From assembly GCA_026260175.1 (NCBI GenBank), contig JAKCWW010000806.1:53671-91223 (forward strand): DNA of 37,553 bases, written 5' to 3'. Position 1 is the stretch's first letter; each line of letters starts with the position of its first letter. The DNA comes from Reticulitermes lucifugus. Taxonomy: Eukaryota > Arthropoda > Insecta > Blattodea > Rhinotermitidae. Below the pieces are notes generated by a model. It was not told the DNA's origin. It worked only from the letters and a program-made list of their open reading frames with translations, and made no database searches. The position numbers and the translations under genes were made by a program. Shown in pieces: positions 19,610-29,779 of the stretch.

Positions 19610-19735
19610 ACTTGAGGATACGAAAGATAGGCTCTTCCGAAACGTCGACAAACAACATCCCAGAAGAGCGAAGGCCCCAGCTACACCGCAGCGGAAATCT
19701 GAAATCTCACAAAATCTTAGGTCTTATAACGACTG
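19610..19735 (+). repeat. Interspersed repeat with CCGAAACGTCG core
   Basis: ACTTGAGGATACGAAAGATA is followed by GGCTCTTCCGAAACGTCGAC (19631-19650) and ACATCCCAGAAGA. It resembles the minus-strand copy at 4701-4835 and, in the GAGGAT..CCGAAACGT frame, the hammerhead-like motif group, though its stem is not convincing. The C-terminal part of the overlapping open frame is translated repeat. Confidence 0.4.
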
Positions 19736-19739
19736 AGGA

Positions 19740-21810
19740 GTTCTCTTTCTCTATATTCAGCAGGTGAGATGACATTTCAGTTCACGCCCCGGCCACTTCG
19801 TTCTTATTAAAGAAGTCACAAGTGTCAGTTTAACAACAGAGGCTGTGTGTTTCCGAGAATCTGTTGAACAAGTCTGTGAAAAGAAAAGTTTCGGTCTGTA
19901 TGCGTAATTGTGTCTTAGTCCCAGTACCAGTACAAGAAAGTTTTGCAGCAGCACAATTCTCTGTTGGCGCGTTCTAGTTTATCTGAAGCAACTATTAAAG
20001 TCGCAGTGTCCCTGTGTATTCATGCAAAACCTCGAGAACATCTGAACGAGATTTTGTGAAACTTATCCTGGCCAATTGTAAGAAAAAGTTTTGAGCAAGT
20101 TCAATTTTCATGAAACTCGGGACAGAATGCCACTATGCATTTATGCGCGCTTTCTCAGCGTATGACAAATTTAAGATAGTGGTAAAATTTTAAATAAATT
20201 CTCTGTCATGTCATTTTGTTTGCTTGGTTTACGATGAGCAGAAGGCTGAAACGTCAAATACTGAAATTCTTAAAGTCACTTTTAAAGACTAAGTACCAGC
20301 CATTGTCATAATGGCAAAAAATCAGGCATTCATATTATTTTACTGCTCTGAACAACTGAAGCAGAATGTTTGATTCCCATTAAAGCATTGCCAGCGTATT
20401 GCTTAGAAACGTTTATATTCTTCTTCCTCTGTGCACGGTTTTGTAACGCAGAATCCCAGTATGTGAATTTTGTAAAGTGTTTAACACAATAATTTTGTAT
20501 ATCTTTATTTTTCTCACATCCAACCTACATGCCCACCCGTCATAACGTTGCAGATTGTACTATTGTGGCTGACCTGTATAAATATGTTTCCTTCCTTAGG
20601 CCGAAAAATCTTCCAAATAAATACGTTTACAAATGTCTTTGGAATGGAATTATTTGGGAAACAATTTGCAGGAAGTAAAAGCTTCTTCTACTCTTCTCAC
20701 CACAAATCATTAAATAAGCCTTGTGAGTATTAAAATTCCCTGTTGGTTTACAAACATAAGACATTCTACAAATGAATAGAGCTGCAGTGTTGTGCATTAT
20801 GTAGCATGTCCTCTGCAAGTGAAGTTCTTTTGACCAGTGGTCTCTAGGGCGAGGTGAAATGGAAAAATTCCATCAGGTTTCATAGCACCATGAGTATCCT
20901 AACCCTTTGTGCTTGTTGTTTGGTATTACAGAGCTCTATCTCTCTCTCTTCGTGCTTAGAGGTGGTCACTTGTCAATGTCCATTTTAAACAAAGAAAACG
21001 AGGACGTTTCGAAACAAGTCCCGTTAAAGCAGCAGATTTCATTGTTACATGAAGGGTCATTGGACTATTCTGTCTTAATGGGATCCCAAGCACTAGATCA
21101 TAATTGAATTTACACTGTGGACTTTGCTTCTGTTTGTTCACACCTCACAAGGGACTTGGCAACAGCGCTTTGTATCACACTTGCTGGAGTACTTAGGGAT
21201 ACACTTCAAATGCACTGAAGGAAAATATTGGCTTTTAAGCTATAAGTGACCTTGGGTACGTGTAAGTTTTTAACCCCATATAAGTTGCTTTCAGCCTTTA
21301 AAACATCAATATGTATGGCCAGCTTCTCTGGTTATTTATATTACGAATTGTGGTAATATTACTGTCGTTTGTGATAGGACACCATGTAGAAAACTGTCTA
21401 CCAGGCTGTACGGAGTTACTTCCTACAAGACTGTAATTTAAGTCTCCTTTCATATTGCCATGTAATCAAACTTCCTTCTGTCTGTGGGCTATATCACGGT
21501 ACTCTAGCTCGGAATAGCGAAGGCTATGAACAGTCGGTATAGAATGTAGTAAGGAATCACCGAATTACTATTTATGGTTTTTGCTGTAGACTTGCGAATA
21601 CTCCGAAAACAATTTCGACTGGACCGTCTCCTAGATGGATCTCCGGCTTAAGAGCCAGGATTTTAAACAAAAGTAAGGGAAACAATAACTTAACAATGAT
21701 TTTAGAACTACATTTTTAACACAATGAGGATGTTTTTCAAATGACAATATATTGGTGTATAAATACGGACTTTCGGGAAACATTTCTGCTTCTGTTTTCG
21801 AGGAAGCAAA
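19740..21810. other. Unassigned stretch
   Basis: About 2 kb without a recognised gene. A GATGAGCAGAAGGCTGAAACG string near 20233-20253 vaguely resembles the hammerhead-like group. Open frames at 20548-20733 and 20907-21107 have no domain. Confidence 0.3.
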
Positions 21811-21866
21811 CATTATTATTTATTATTATTTATTATTAGTAGTAGTAGTATTATTAGTATTATTGC
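21811..21866. repeat. TTA/GTA trinucleotide microsatellite
   Basis: An interrupted tract of ATT and AGT units runs from 21811 to 21866. Confidence 0.9.
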
Positions 21867-21909
21867 CTATTCTCAAGGATTGTTATTGTTTAGTACATTT
21901 TGCTATTAA

Positions 21910-22022
21910 GTGAAGTTGATTTTTCACTTTGGCGGCCATCCAGTGCCGAAGATAAAAAAAGGTGGAGGTTTATCTTCACTCCCCTCTATACCTTCATGAC
22001 ATATACGGGGCGACTTTACATT
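21910..22022 (+). mobile_element. SINE-A copy, old 3' fragment
   Basis: GGCGGCCATCCAGTGCCGAAG (young ACCACCATCTAGCGCCGAGG), then GGTGGAGGTTTATCTTCACT, CTATACCTTCATGAC (young TGGGCCTTCATGGC) and GCGACTTTACA (young GAACTTTACC) follow the young 3' half in order. The open frame starting at 21900 is a chance product. Confidence 0.5.
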
Positions 22023-22154
22023 CTTGTTGCATTAGGTCTACTTATTTTTTCTGAGGTTTATCACCTTTTCAATTCACCACCTTACCGCTTGGTCTTGTAC
22101 ACGCCGCTTAAGTGGGAGTTCACTGTAACCCCAGAGATGAACAGATATTGTACA

Positions 22155-22481
22155 ATAGACAATGTTTTTCACCAACTAAATGCAATTGTTATAAAAACAC
22201 TAAAATATTCTAAAACTGTTTGATAAAAATAGAATAAAGTTTGTTAAAGCAAAACAAGCAAAATGCATACACAGATTTAGAAACATCAAAAGTAAACTGC
22301 AAAGGTCAAACGCGGCCATATGGTTCAACAAGATATGTAGATCCGAACAACTGGAACCAAAATACATCGAGATTAAGGTCAATGGAAACAACATAAGAAG
22401 CGGGGCTTTTTATCAAACAGTGTTAGAATATTTTAGTGTTTTTATAACAAGTGCATTTAGTTGGTGAAAAACATTGTCTAT
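22155..22481. repeat. 75-bp inverted repeat around a 177-nt loop
   Basis: Left arm 22155-22229 and right arm 22407-22481 are reverse complements at 73 of 75 positions, starting (left) ATAGACAATGTTTTTCACC and ending CTGTTTGATAAAAA. RNA from either strand could form a long hairpin. The loop carries the possible Penelope-like coding fragment. Confidence 0.92.
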
Positions 22482-22512
22482 GCTCGAAAAATGCACGGTG
22501 AAAATAGAATAA
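22156..22512 (+). mobile_element. Rearranged insertion with 13-bp TSD, possibly Penelope-like
   Basis: A 357-bp unit lies between two exact copies of AGATATTGTACAA (22143-22155 and 22513-22525). It contains the 75-bp inverted arms and a frame open from 22204 to 22467 without an ATG. Its middle reads FRNIKSKLQR, then AAIWFNKICRS and LEPKYIEIKVNGN, which resembles the region ahead of the RT domain in Penelope-like proteins (recalled pattern, not searched). AAAATAGAATAAAG occurs at 22226-22239 and again at 22501-22514. An inverted, internally rearranged, truncated insertion fits what is known of Penelope-like copies, but the class call is inference. It is non-functional. Confidence 0.55.
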
Positions 22513-22529
22513 AGATATTGTACAAATAA

Positions 22530-22949
22530 TGCAGAAAAATTTCAGACTTTGCAGTAAAAGAGAATATTATAATTTTCGAATACACGTTTAGAATTTTTAA
22601 TTTTTGAATATTCATTTCGGATTTTTTATGACCATACTACAGATGTGAGAGTAGAAGAACGAAATATGAGAGAGAGTGGACGGTGCGTTAATAAGTCAGT
22701 GTTGGAGTGTTTGAAATTAATTTTGAATCGGAGAATATTAGATAACGTGATCCATAAATAGCGAAAAATAAGAAAAGGGCGAAGAGAAAGAGGTACAAGA
22801 GAAGAAACTGTAAACGTACCTCTGCCAGACTCTTTATTATTAATTTTCAGCGGTCTTACGTATAAGGAAGGCGATGCAAATTTTTCCTTTTCTTAATTAA
22901 GCACCATAATAAAAGTACATGTAGTATTGGAGGTACATATAAAAGCATT
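22530..22949. other. Unassigned stretch
   Basis: AT-rich DNA without recognisable features. Confidence 0.3.
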
Positions 22950-23155
22950 CTTAACTAGGTGGAGTTAGCTAATTACATTTGTGCCCCAGCCGCTTTACTC
23001 TTGAGAACAGGGCCCCCTGTTTCCTTTGGATAGGACGCTGGGTGGGTCACAGAATACTCTCCGCTCCTTTTGGAAATTTAACCTCCAGTTGCCAATCGCC
23101 CAGCTACTAGCCTAGTGAACATGCTCATAGGGATACTCCGATCCCTTCGTGCTGT
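22950..23155 (-). mobile_element. SINE-A copy, old
   Basis: Minus-strand landmarks are TGCCCCAGCCGCTTTACTC (22981-22999; young GCCCCGGCCGCTTTACCCC), GGATAGGACGCTGGGTGGGT near 23029 and CGCTCCTTTTGGAAAT near 23062. They end in GGATACTCCGATCCC near 23131, a decayed head. All are in the right order for SINE-A. Confidence 0.6.
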
Positions 23156-23159
23156 TGAA

Positions 23160-24939
23160 ATCATTTTCTGTGAGAGAAGTAGCAAAACTGCTACAGCAAT
23201 ATTACCTTAATATTAGTATTATTGTCCAAAGTTTAATATATCACTGCAGTGCAATGTTTCTAGCGAAATCTTTCAACTTACTTTCGTAACATCTCTTTGA
23301 ATGTGAGCATTTATCTACGCTCGAGCCTTAGGATTAGTATCTACACTGCATGTAACAAACATGTAAACAAAGAAACAAACAAAAGCTACGATTCTTTGGC
23401 CATTCCTGCGAGCGAAACGCATGGCTGGTCTATGACATGCATACCTTCTACCTTCCTTTCAGATTTCCTGATCATAAAGCTTTGTATGCGTTTCTCCTGT
23501 CGTATTCCTGCTACATTCCTCGCCGATATTGTAGCCCAAATAATTTGTATGTTTAGGCTTTGATATCTTAAACTATTATGTAACACCCTTCTTCACCTGC
23601 GCTCCACAATGCTCTTAGTGTCGTAGTTCAGTTGGTGTCTGGCACGGGTCACAAGCAACAAGCCCCAGGCTCTTACAAAACGAGGTGACAAGTTACGCAT
23701 TGTTCCCGGTGCGTAACGCAATGTAACCGGAGTAAATTTTTTGTCGTGTGGACAGACGGCTTGTTTATAAGGACACCCATCATGCTGGAGCCAAGGGTCA
23801 GGTATAAAGTCCGCAATAAGCCATTGTATTCCAGCTCGTCTAGTATAAATTATCCCAACGTCAAGTCTTGGCAATTCCATCATCAATGCTACAACTACGC
23901 CGGAACGTTATAAAGTGTCAGAGGGAAGGGAAGAAAACCGATTTTCAAAAAGTCATTATCAAAACTTTGGGGAAGGTCAAGTAGTGAAGGAGAAAGCCTA
24001 GTGGTTTATAGCTCTACTAGACGCCTCAGCATTGTACTTTTACATGTTCTTTCTCATACTCTCTCTTCTTACCTATGGAATGCAGCAACTCCGTGTTTAG
24101 TGATTTGTTGGCCTTGGAATAAAGTGGACAAGACAATTTTTAAAGCCCACTATAAGCCAGCCTTCCTCATTTTTTCATTATCTTCCCTTCCAAACTATTC
24201 GAAATGTTTATAAGGTATAATTCCGTAGCAGCAGGTATAATACAACAAAAAGTCACAAATAATAATTTTCACCCTGAAAAGTTTTACGTGTTTCTTCTCA
24301 ACCACACCTCGCAAATGTCGTGTTAGTGCCACGTATTAAGCGACGACTGCTTTCTAATAAGTCCTTTCCATACACATCATCATTCAACAATTTTGGTAAC
24401 ATTCGACAATATATTCTGACATACTTACAGTGTTGGTACATAAAACCATACCTCAATAAATGTATCATTCATTGGTCAGTTTAATGCATCCCAGGTTCAT
24501 TTCTATTTCTTAGGATTTGGCGTTCAGGGTTTTTAAGATGCAATTACGATAAATGTCTAACCTCGATTCGTAAGCGATAAATGAAATCTCACACAACTTA
24601 TTAAAAAATTGCGAACATTCTATCCATCACATGGTAACATCACATACGTCTCTTTCCCTTGAGTTATAATATTAATAAAACATTCCTGGCTTAAGGAGAT
24701 ATACAATCCTACCATTAGCAAAATATTTCACCATCTTATTTTAGCATTCCCTTATTCTTGTAGAACCTATAAAAATATTTTCAGTTTGTCTTACATTCCA
24801 AAAGCAGATTGTTATGGGGTACCGGTTATATGAAAGTAAGAAACCTCTTGATCAGCTGGGAGAGTGTGAACTTCCAAATGAGGCCTGTACTTTATGGAGT
24901 TGATTTTTTCTCATCCTGATGAGTGAAGCTATACCTATG
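23160..24939. other. Unassigned stretch
   Basis: No gene recognised. A 97-codon minus-strand frame at 23593-23886 has no domain. A TAGTTCAGTTGGT string near 23624 looks like a tRNA A box, but no B box follows. Confidence 0.3.
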
Positions 24940-25140
24940 TGAATCTGTGTCGTGTAATGCATCAGTTGTCCTTCCCTCTGATAACGGATGAGCATGGGAC
25001 ATTGATATAATGATAATTAATAAGACAGAAACATCTGTCCCATTGCCACTTCATCTACCACAAATTCCAAAAGGACTACCTTGAGATTGAACTTAGGCTA
25101 ACTGTGTAGCAAGCCGGTGACTGTCTGCATTATGGCAGAG
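24940..25140 (-). mobile_element. SINE-B relative, old
   Basis: CTGTCCCATTGCCACTTCAT (25035-25054) aligns with CTGTTCCAGTGCCACCTCGT in the SINE-B copy near 2667. The following ACAAATTCC and TTGAGATTGAACTTAGGC (decayed B-box region, complement) and GCAAGCCGGTGACTGTCTGC keep the same order. It is strongly diverged with approximate borders. Confidence 0.42.
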
Positions 25141-26084
25141 TAATCCAATAGAATTACTGGAGCCTCATCTCCGCGGTCTGTGGCCTAGTGCTAAAGAATG
25201 ATTCGCTGTTAGAGTAGACACATGCTCTTGGGGCAATAGCGTTTCAACCATTCACAAGCTTTGCCGCTGCTGCTTGGGTACAGTATTAGCCAAAGTTTCT
25301 AATCTGCGTGTGTTAAAACACGTTCTGATACCGAAGTTTTCGGCTTTACTTAAGGGGTTCCTATCAAAGTAAAGTGTATAAACGTACCATATTCGATGAA
25401 GGCAAGAGTTGCATTCCGTTCACTGAAATTCGATAAACAGAATGCATAAAATCGCACGCAAGAAGATAAACTTTTGCAATGAATTGCATTCGCTTCATAT
25501 TAGAGATCTAAACAAGGTGAAGGCTTACGCAACCCCGCAAAGAAATTTGGTGTGTATTTTGCTATTAAGGAAGGCATTAAGGTTTGGTCCTTGCCGCTGT
25601 CCACCGCGCAAACATTTTTTTATATCTGCTCACAGTTTCGACAAAAAAAAACCTACGTATTTGGGGATGTTCCAGTAAAATAAAAGCCCATAAGAAAGCA
25701 TGGTCTACCCTAAGACCTGAATCCTCAGTAGACAATCAGGAATTCCTCTGTAGTGAAGATCTGTTTCCGGTAGAGATAAAGAAAGGCAGCAGTGAATTTC
25801 TCATTCCTTTCCTGCCTGTCACTGAGTTTAGAAGGGTTAGTTTGACAGATCCTTTTCCTATTCATTAGATTGTCTCTTGCTGAACAATGGTAGGTCAATA
25901 AATAACCTCAACATTTGAGCCATTCAAAGACTGTCTCTAAACAAGACTGTGTCGTGACCTTTAAGTTTGAATTCAATATGATTTGGTGGCACAGAAAGCT
26001 GTTACACATCGTGAGATATTGAGATATTGTCTGTAGATGTGAAGTGTTCCAAAGATGGAACGAAATAGTGAATGCATTTCTTTC
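25141..26084. other. Unassigned stretch
   Basis: TGGCCTAGTGCTAAAG near 25187 resembles a tRNA A box but has no B box. Open frames at 25442-25678 and 25584-25868 have no domain. Confidence 0.3.
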
Positions 26085-26100
26085 TTTTTTTTTTTTTTTT
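26085..26100. repeat. Poly-T run (16)
   Basis: Sixteen consecutive T bases on the plus strand. This could be the A tail of a minus-strand retroposed copy, but no body was recognised to its left. Confidence 0.8.
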
Positions 26101-27327
26101 AGAAGAACGTCACAAATGTTAAGCAGATATTCTTATTCTGAAGAACCTGTCGTTAAGTCACATGTAATAGAACCAAAGCAAAGAAAAAAGAACTTTCGAA
26201 GTAAATAGGATCACGTAAGAGAATTTTCTTTTACTTGTAAAACATTCTTCATATTAGATTTTCTTTGTATGCATGTTTGTATAGTTGCAGGAACAATCGA
26301 AGAAAATTGTTTGAAATGTAAATATGTTTTGCATTTATTATTGGCTGCAGGGGACGATCTGGAATCAATTTCAGCATGGCCTAGTGGTCACGATATGGTA
26401 GCGGTTTACAGCTCCAAGTGGGTTTGTTGATGCAGAACATAGAACACGTTTGGTGCGTGTCATACATGTAAGGGTTGTCCAGTTGCACTGCTTTGGACAA
26501 GTTGTCTTCTTTGTCTTTTCATGTTTCCTCTTTCTCTTCTCCCCTTCTATTTGTTGTGTCTTCCTGCTTTCGATGGGTTTTTCTTTTTATTTCATTTCTT
26601 TCTGTGTTTCATTTTGATCCATGCATGTTCTATTTTTTGTACGTAATTTTTTTGTTACATGTTTCTGTTTCTGGCTCTTATTATTTTCCTTTTTTTCTTA
26701 TTCTTGGGTAAGCAAGCATTCCCCTAATTTAATCTTCTCTTAATTTCCTCTTGAATTCAATATTGATTTATTAATCTCCTTTTCAAATGTATGAACATTA
26801 CCACACTTGCAGATTGTCTATTAGCTGTTTAATTTTTTCCCCCTACAATTGTATTTGCAACATTTATTTGAGACACTTTGGATGTCGCAAATGTTAGAAA
26901 AAGTGCGGGAAGAAATATTTTGTTCTTTCAGCAGTAGATTTTTTGTGTTCAACAAATGGAAAAGAGGGAGATGATCTCTTTAAAGATCGTTTTTTGAAAA
27001 TATGTTTATATTCCAAAAAAAATTCTATCTACGTTTTTGATTGCAAGTAACGCTCTTTGTTAAATTCCAAATGAGACGTGCAGTATGCCTTTTAATGTTC
27101 GTATGACACAAAGAGGCTACGAAAAACTTGAATGGTTCTGTGTTTCTTTGTAACGACTTCCAATAAGTCGAGTATATTAAAGAATTGCTTATACATAAAA
27201 GAATAAAATATGTTTTTTAATAAAATGTGCTTGAAAAGCGATTCGTTTTCTCACAAACATTTTCGGAAAATTTCTTAGAATGCACAGCGTACCACAGTTC
27301 TTACCCAGCTGTTATATTAAATATTTT
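26101..27327. other. Unassigned stretch
   Basis: T-rich low-complexity DNA from 26510 to 26710 gives a Phe/Ser-rich open frame. GGCCTAGTGGTCA near 26379 is A-box-like without a clear B box. No gene recognised. Confidence 0.3.
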
Positions 27328-27340
27328 CATAGAAATTTTT

Positions 27341-27580
27341 GGGGATCGAATCCCGGTGGGTGCGAGATTTTCAGCACCCCTCCAGACCGCCCCTGGGGCC
27401 TACCCAGCCTCCTATACAATGGGTACCGGGTCATTCTCGGGGGTAAAGCGTCCGGGGCGTGGCGTGGCGTTGACCACCCACCACCATCTAGCGCCGAGGT
27501 TAAAGAAAGGGTAGTGCTGTACCTCTACTCCCCCTCTGGGCCTTCGTGGCCTGTTCTACGGTGAACTTTACCTTTTTTAC
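27341..27580 (+). mobile_element. SINE-A copy, young, 5' truncated, perfect TSD
   Basis: It starts exactly at the B-box region (GGGGATCGAATCCCGG, 27341-27356), so the A box and head are missing. The rest of the body is intact to the 3' end, GAACTTTACCTTTTTTAC. Perfect 13-bp target duplications CATAGAAATTTTT flank it at 27328-27340 and 27581-27593, so the truncation happened at insertion and is not later loss. The open frames at 27227-27564 are translations of SINE sequence. Confidence 0.95.
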
Positions 27581-27593
27581 CATAGAAATTTTT

Positions 27594-28360
27594 TCCGATA
27601 TTTCTTGTTGGAAAGACGATAAAGTCCTGGCTTTTGTTCCCATGAAGCAAACGACAGGATGTTACAATCTAGGCTCTACTTTTCCTGTTCAGGATAAGCC
27701 TTCAATGGAAAGGAAATACGCCATAAATGATGACGGAGGTAGTGGAGCCAACGCTCCAGTGTTCTGTACTTTGACACTACACGTTTCTGAGTTATCAGCA
27801 ACACCGCTTCTCTGCTTTATTACAGGGTGTCCCATAATGTCGGTTATAGTTGGTGACAAAGTAAGATGGGAGGTGCGAGTCAAACCTCCGTCGACCTGCC
27901 AGTAGGCAATGTCCTTACACACTTCGCTATCCAGGCATTAATTTATATTGCTTGTTGGCCTTAACTCAGTGTTAGAAGTAATTCATGTGATGTAATAATT
28001 TATGAATGAGAAATTCCTTTCGCCTTGGCTTAAATTTATTAATAACTCCGCAAACAACTTGAACTAGTCTAGTTTACTAAAATTTTCCATATTATTTTCC
28101 TTGGGATCAGCCCATATACGCCGAGGTCTTCTACTTCTAGACAGTCTGTTCGGAAAGACATTTTTGAACCATATTGTGTTCGTGGATACACGTTCACTGC
28201 ATACCATCGTTCTCGACTTACCGTCCTAATAAATTGTGAATTTGCTCCATAAGTTATTTCGTCCATTTCCTCTGCTGTAACCCCCTTCCTTTGTATAGAC
28301 CTATCTTAACACTAGAATTTGGGAATTTTTTGTTAAGTAATTTTCGGCAAACACGTTTTC
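27594..28360. other. Unassigned stretch
   Basis: An open frame at 27546-27905 begins in the SINE and has no recognisable domain. TACAGGGTGTCCCATAA at 27821-27837 resembles a transposon end, but I found no partner. Confidence 0.3.
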
Positions 28361-28412
28361 TTCTTTATTTCTTCTTTCTTTCTTTCCTTCTTTCTTTCTT
28401 TATTTCTCTTTT
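28361..28412. repeat. (TTTC)n low-complexity tract
   Basis: An imperfect TTTC/TTCT array, with interruptions by TTTATT and TTCC. Confidence 0.85.
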
Positions 28413-28555
28413 GAATAATTCATTGCATTGCTTTTCGAACCCTTTCGTCTGCGGAACCCAGACTAAAATATTTCACCGAAACCCACCCTTGCTTTTGAGT
28501 TGACAGTTTAGGCGAAGTAAAACAATATAGCCATTTTACGTATAACGTAATACTG

Positions 28556-29034
28556 AGGAGCGTTCGCGAAACCATTTTGCTGTGGAAGAGCAGTACTAAT
28601 TACATATTCTGAGTGTGTGTTTGTAGACTAATTATCCGACATGCAAAGCGCATGCGCCGTATTATATTGTTATCTGTGGCCTATGTGGCTCTACCATATC
28701 TTATAAACGGCACGCCTTTTGGGAAAAAGTTATTGAACATAAAATGTGTTTTTCTGTACAACTTTTGGCTGAAACATTTCTCATTCTAAGAAGAAAGCGG
28801 TGAGGTGCCATCATAAATGTACATAGTCATCATGTAAAGTGCCCGTTATTCTTGCCAGATTTTAATGGAACTTGAATTTTCTCTCGACAGATTTTCGAAA
28901 TATATTCTCAAGTATCAAATTTAATTAAAATCCGTCCAGTGGGACCTGAGTTCTTCCATGCGGAGAGACGGACGGACAGACAGATAGACATGACGGAGCT
29001 AATAGTCGCTTTTCGCAATTTTGAGAACGTGCCT
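28556..29034. mobile_element. ~480-bp TIR element, copy 2
   Basis: Same orientation and nearly the same length (479 bp) as 17187-17666. The ends are AGGAGCGTTCGC and AGAACGTGCCT, mutated versions of the AGGCGCGTTCGC inverted repeat. The shared interior includes TTCTGAGTGTGTG, GCATGCGCCGTATTATA and GTCCAGTGGGACC. The (GACA)-type seed is longer and more varied here (about 28966-28991). The minus-strand open frame at 28908-29114 is not a gene. Confidence 0.65.
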
Positions 29035-29087
29035 AGAAAGGGACTGTAGACCTCAAGCTCTCTTCTTTGCTTGTAAGCTTTTATCCG

Positions 29088-29276
29088 GCAGGGCCAGAGA
29101 TTATCTTTCTCCAAAACAATCAGACCGCCTCTAGGGCCCAGCGAGCTTCTTATTCGGTGGTTATTGAGGTCTTTTTCCCCGGGGGTAAAGTGGCCGGATT
29201 TTGAAGTTGATCACTCACCGCTATTTGGTGCCGAGTTTAAGAATGGCTTGCTGAGGGCCAAATTGAACTTTCCTTA
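29088..29276 (+). mobile_element. SINE-A copy, old, internally deleted
   Basis: CAGACCGCCTCTAGGGCCCA (29121-29140; young CAGACCGGCCCTGGGGCCCA), then TTTCCCCGGGGGTAAAGTGGCCGG (29173-29196), ATTTGGTGCCGAG and AAATTGAACTTTCC. The segment between the GCCGAGTTTAAGAA block and the 3' end is deleted. No tRNA-like head is visible. Confidence 0.65.
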
Positions 29277-29339
29277 ACTTCAACTGGAGGAATTAATGGA
29301 AGATCAAGAGAAATGTAATTGCAGTCTTATGGGGCACAA

Positions 29340-29400
29340 AGCCGTGTAGATTGGTAACTAGGTGCCAGCGTTTCGAACGAACATGCTGCTTCCATCTTCA
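29340..29400 (-). repeat. Hammerhead-like/PLE-associated repeat
   Basis: On the minus strand TTGAAGATGGAAGCAGCATG, then TTCGTTCGAAACGCTGG (29366-29399), has the GAAGATGG..CGAAACG layout of the motif group. The internal stem is weak. It aligns with 505-600 beyond the motif, which supports a real interspersed repeat family. Confidence 0.42.
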
Positions 29401-29484
29401 ACGTTGAGTAGTGGCTAAATGGTCTCTGGTGAGGATTGATGTGGAATAGCTTTTTACATGGAGTAGAACGTCAATCGGTGAGTA

Positions 29485-29763
29485 AAAGTAAAGTTCACTC
29501 TACATCCTGCCATGAAGGCAGGGGAAAGGGGTAATAGACGTTAGCTCTACTCTTTCTTTAACCTCGGCGCTAGATGAGGGTGGTTGCTTAACGCCACGCC
29601 CCGGACGTTTTACCCCCGGGAATGACCCGTACCCATTGCATAGGACGATGGGTGAGCCCCAGGGCCGGTCTAAACGGGTGCGGAAAATCTCACCCCCACC
29701 GATATTCGATTCCCGGACTTTCAGCCCGTAGAGAATCACTATACTTACTACGCTGTCCCGGCG
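29485..29763 (-). mobile_element. SINE-A copy, full length
   Basis: A complete 279-bp minus-strand copy running from the head GCGCCGGGACAGCG (29763) to the GTGAACTTTACTTT 3' end. The B box has point changes (GAATCGAATATC, complement of 29701-29712 region). Flanking TCGGTGAGTA (29475-29484) and TCGATGAGTA (29769-29778) match at 9 of 10 as target duplications. The minus-strand open frame 29500-29739 is translated SINE. Confidence 0.9.
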
Positions 29764-29779
29764 CAGACTCGATGAGTAC

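Noticed and set aside
21450..21560. Possible SINE-A head (CGGAATAGCG and AGTCGGTATAG)
   Set aside because: The two words are separated and the flanking sequence does not align with the SINE body.
26374..26440. tRNA-like string GGCCTAGTGGTCA, and a similar one near 25187
   Set aside because: A-box-like only; no B box at the right distance and no cloverleaf that I can fold.
27802..27870. TACAGGGTGTCCCATAA, which could be a transposon end or a 3' splice site with a 35-bp micro-exon before GTAAGA
   Set aside because: No inverted partner, no duplication, and a micro-exon cannot be supported from sequence alone.
27227..27905. Overlapping open frames of 94-119 codons
   Set aside because: The first two are translated SINE-A sequence; the third starts inside the SINE and has no recognised domain.
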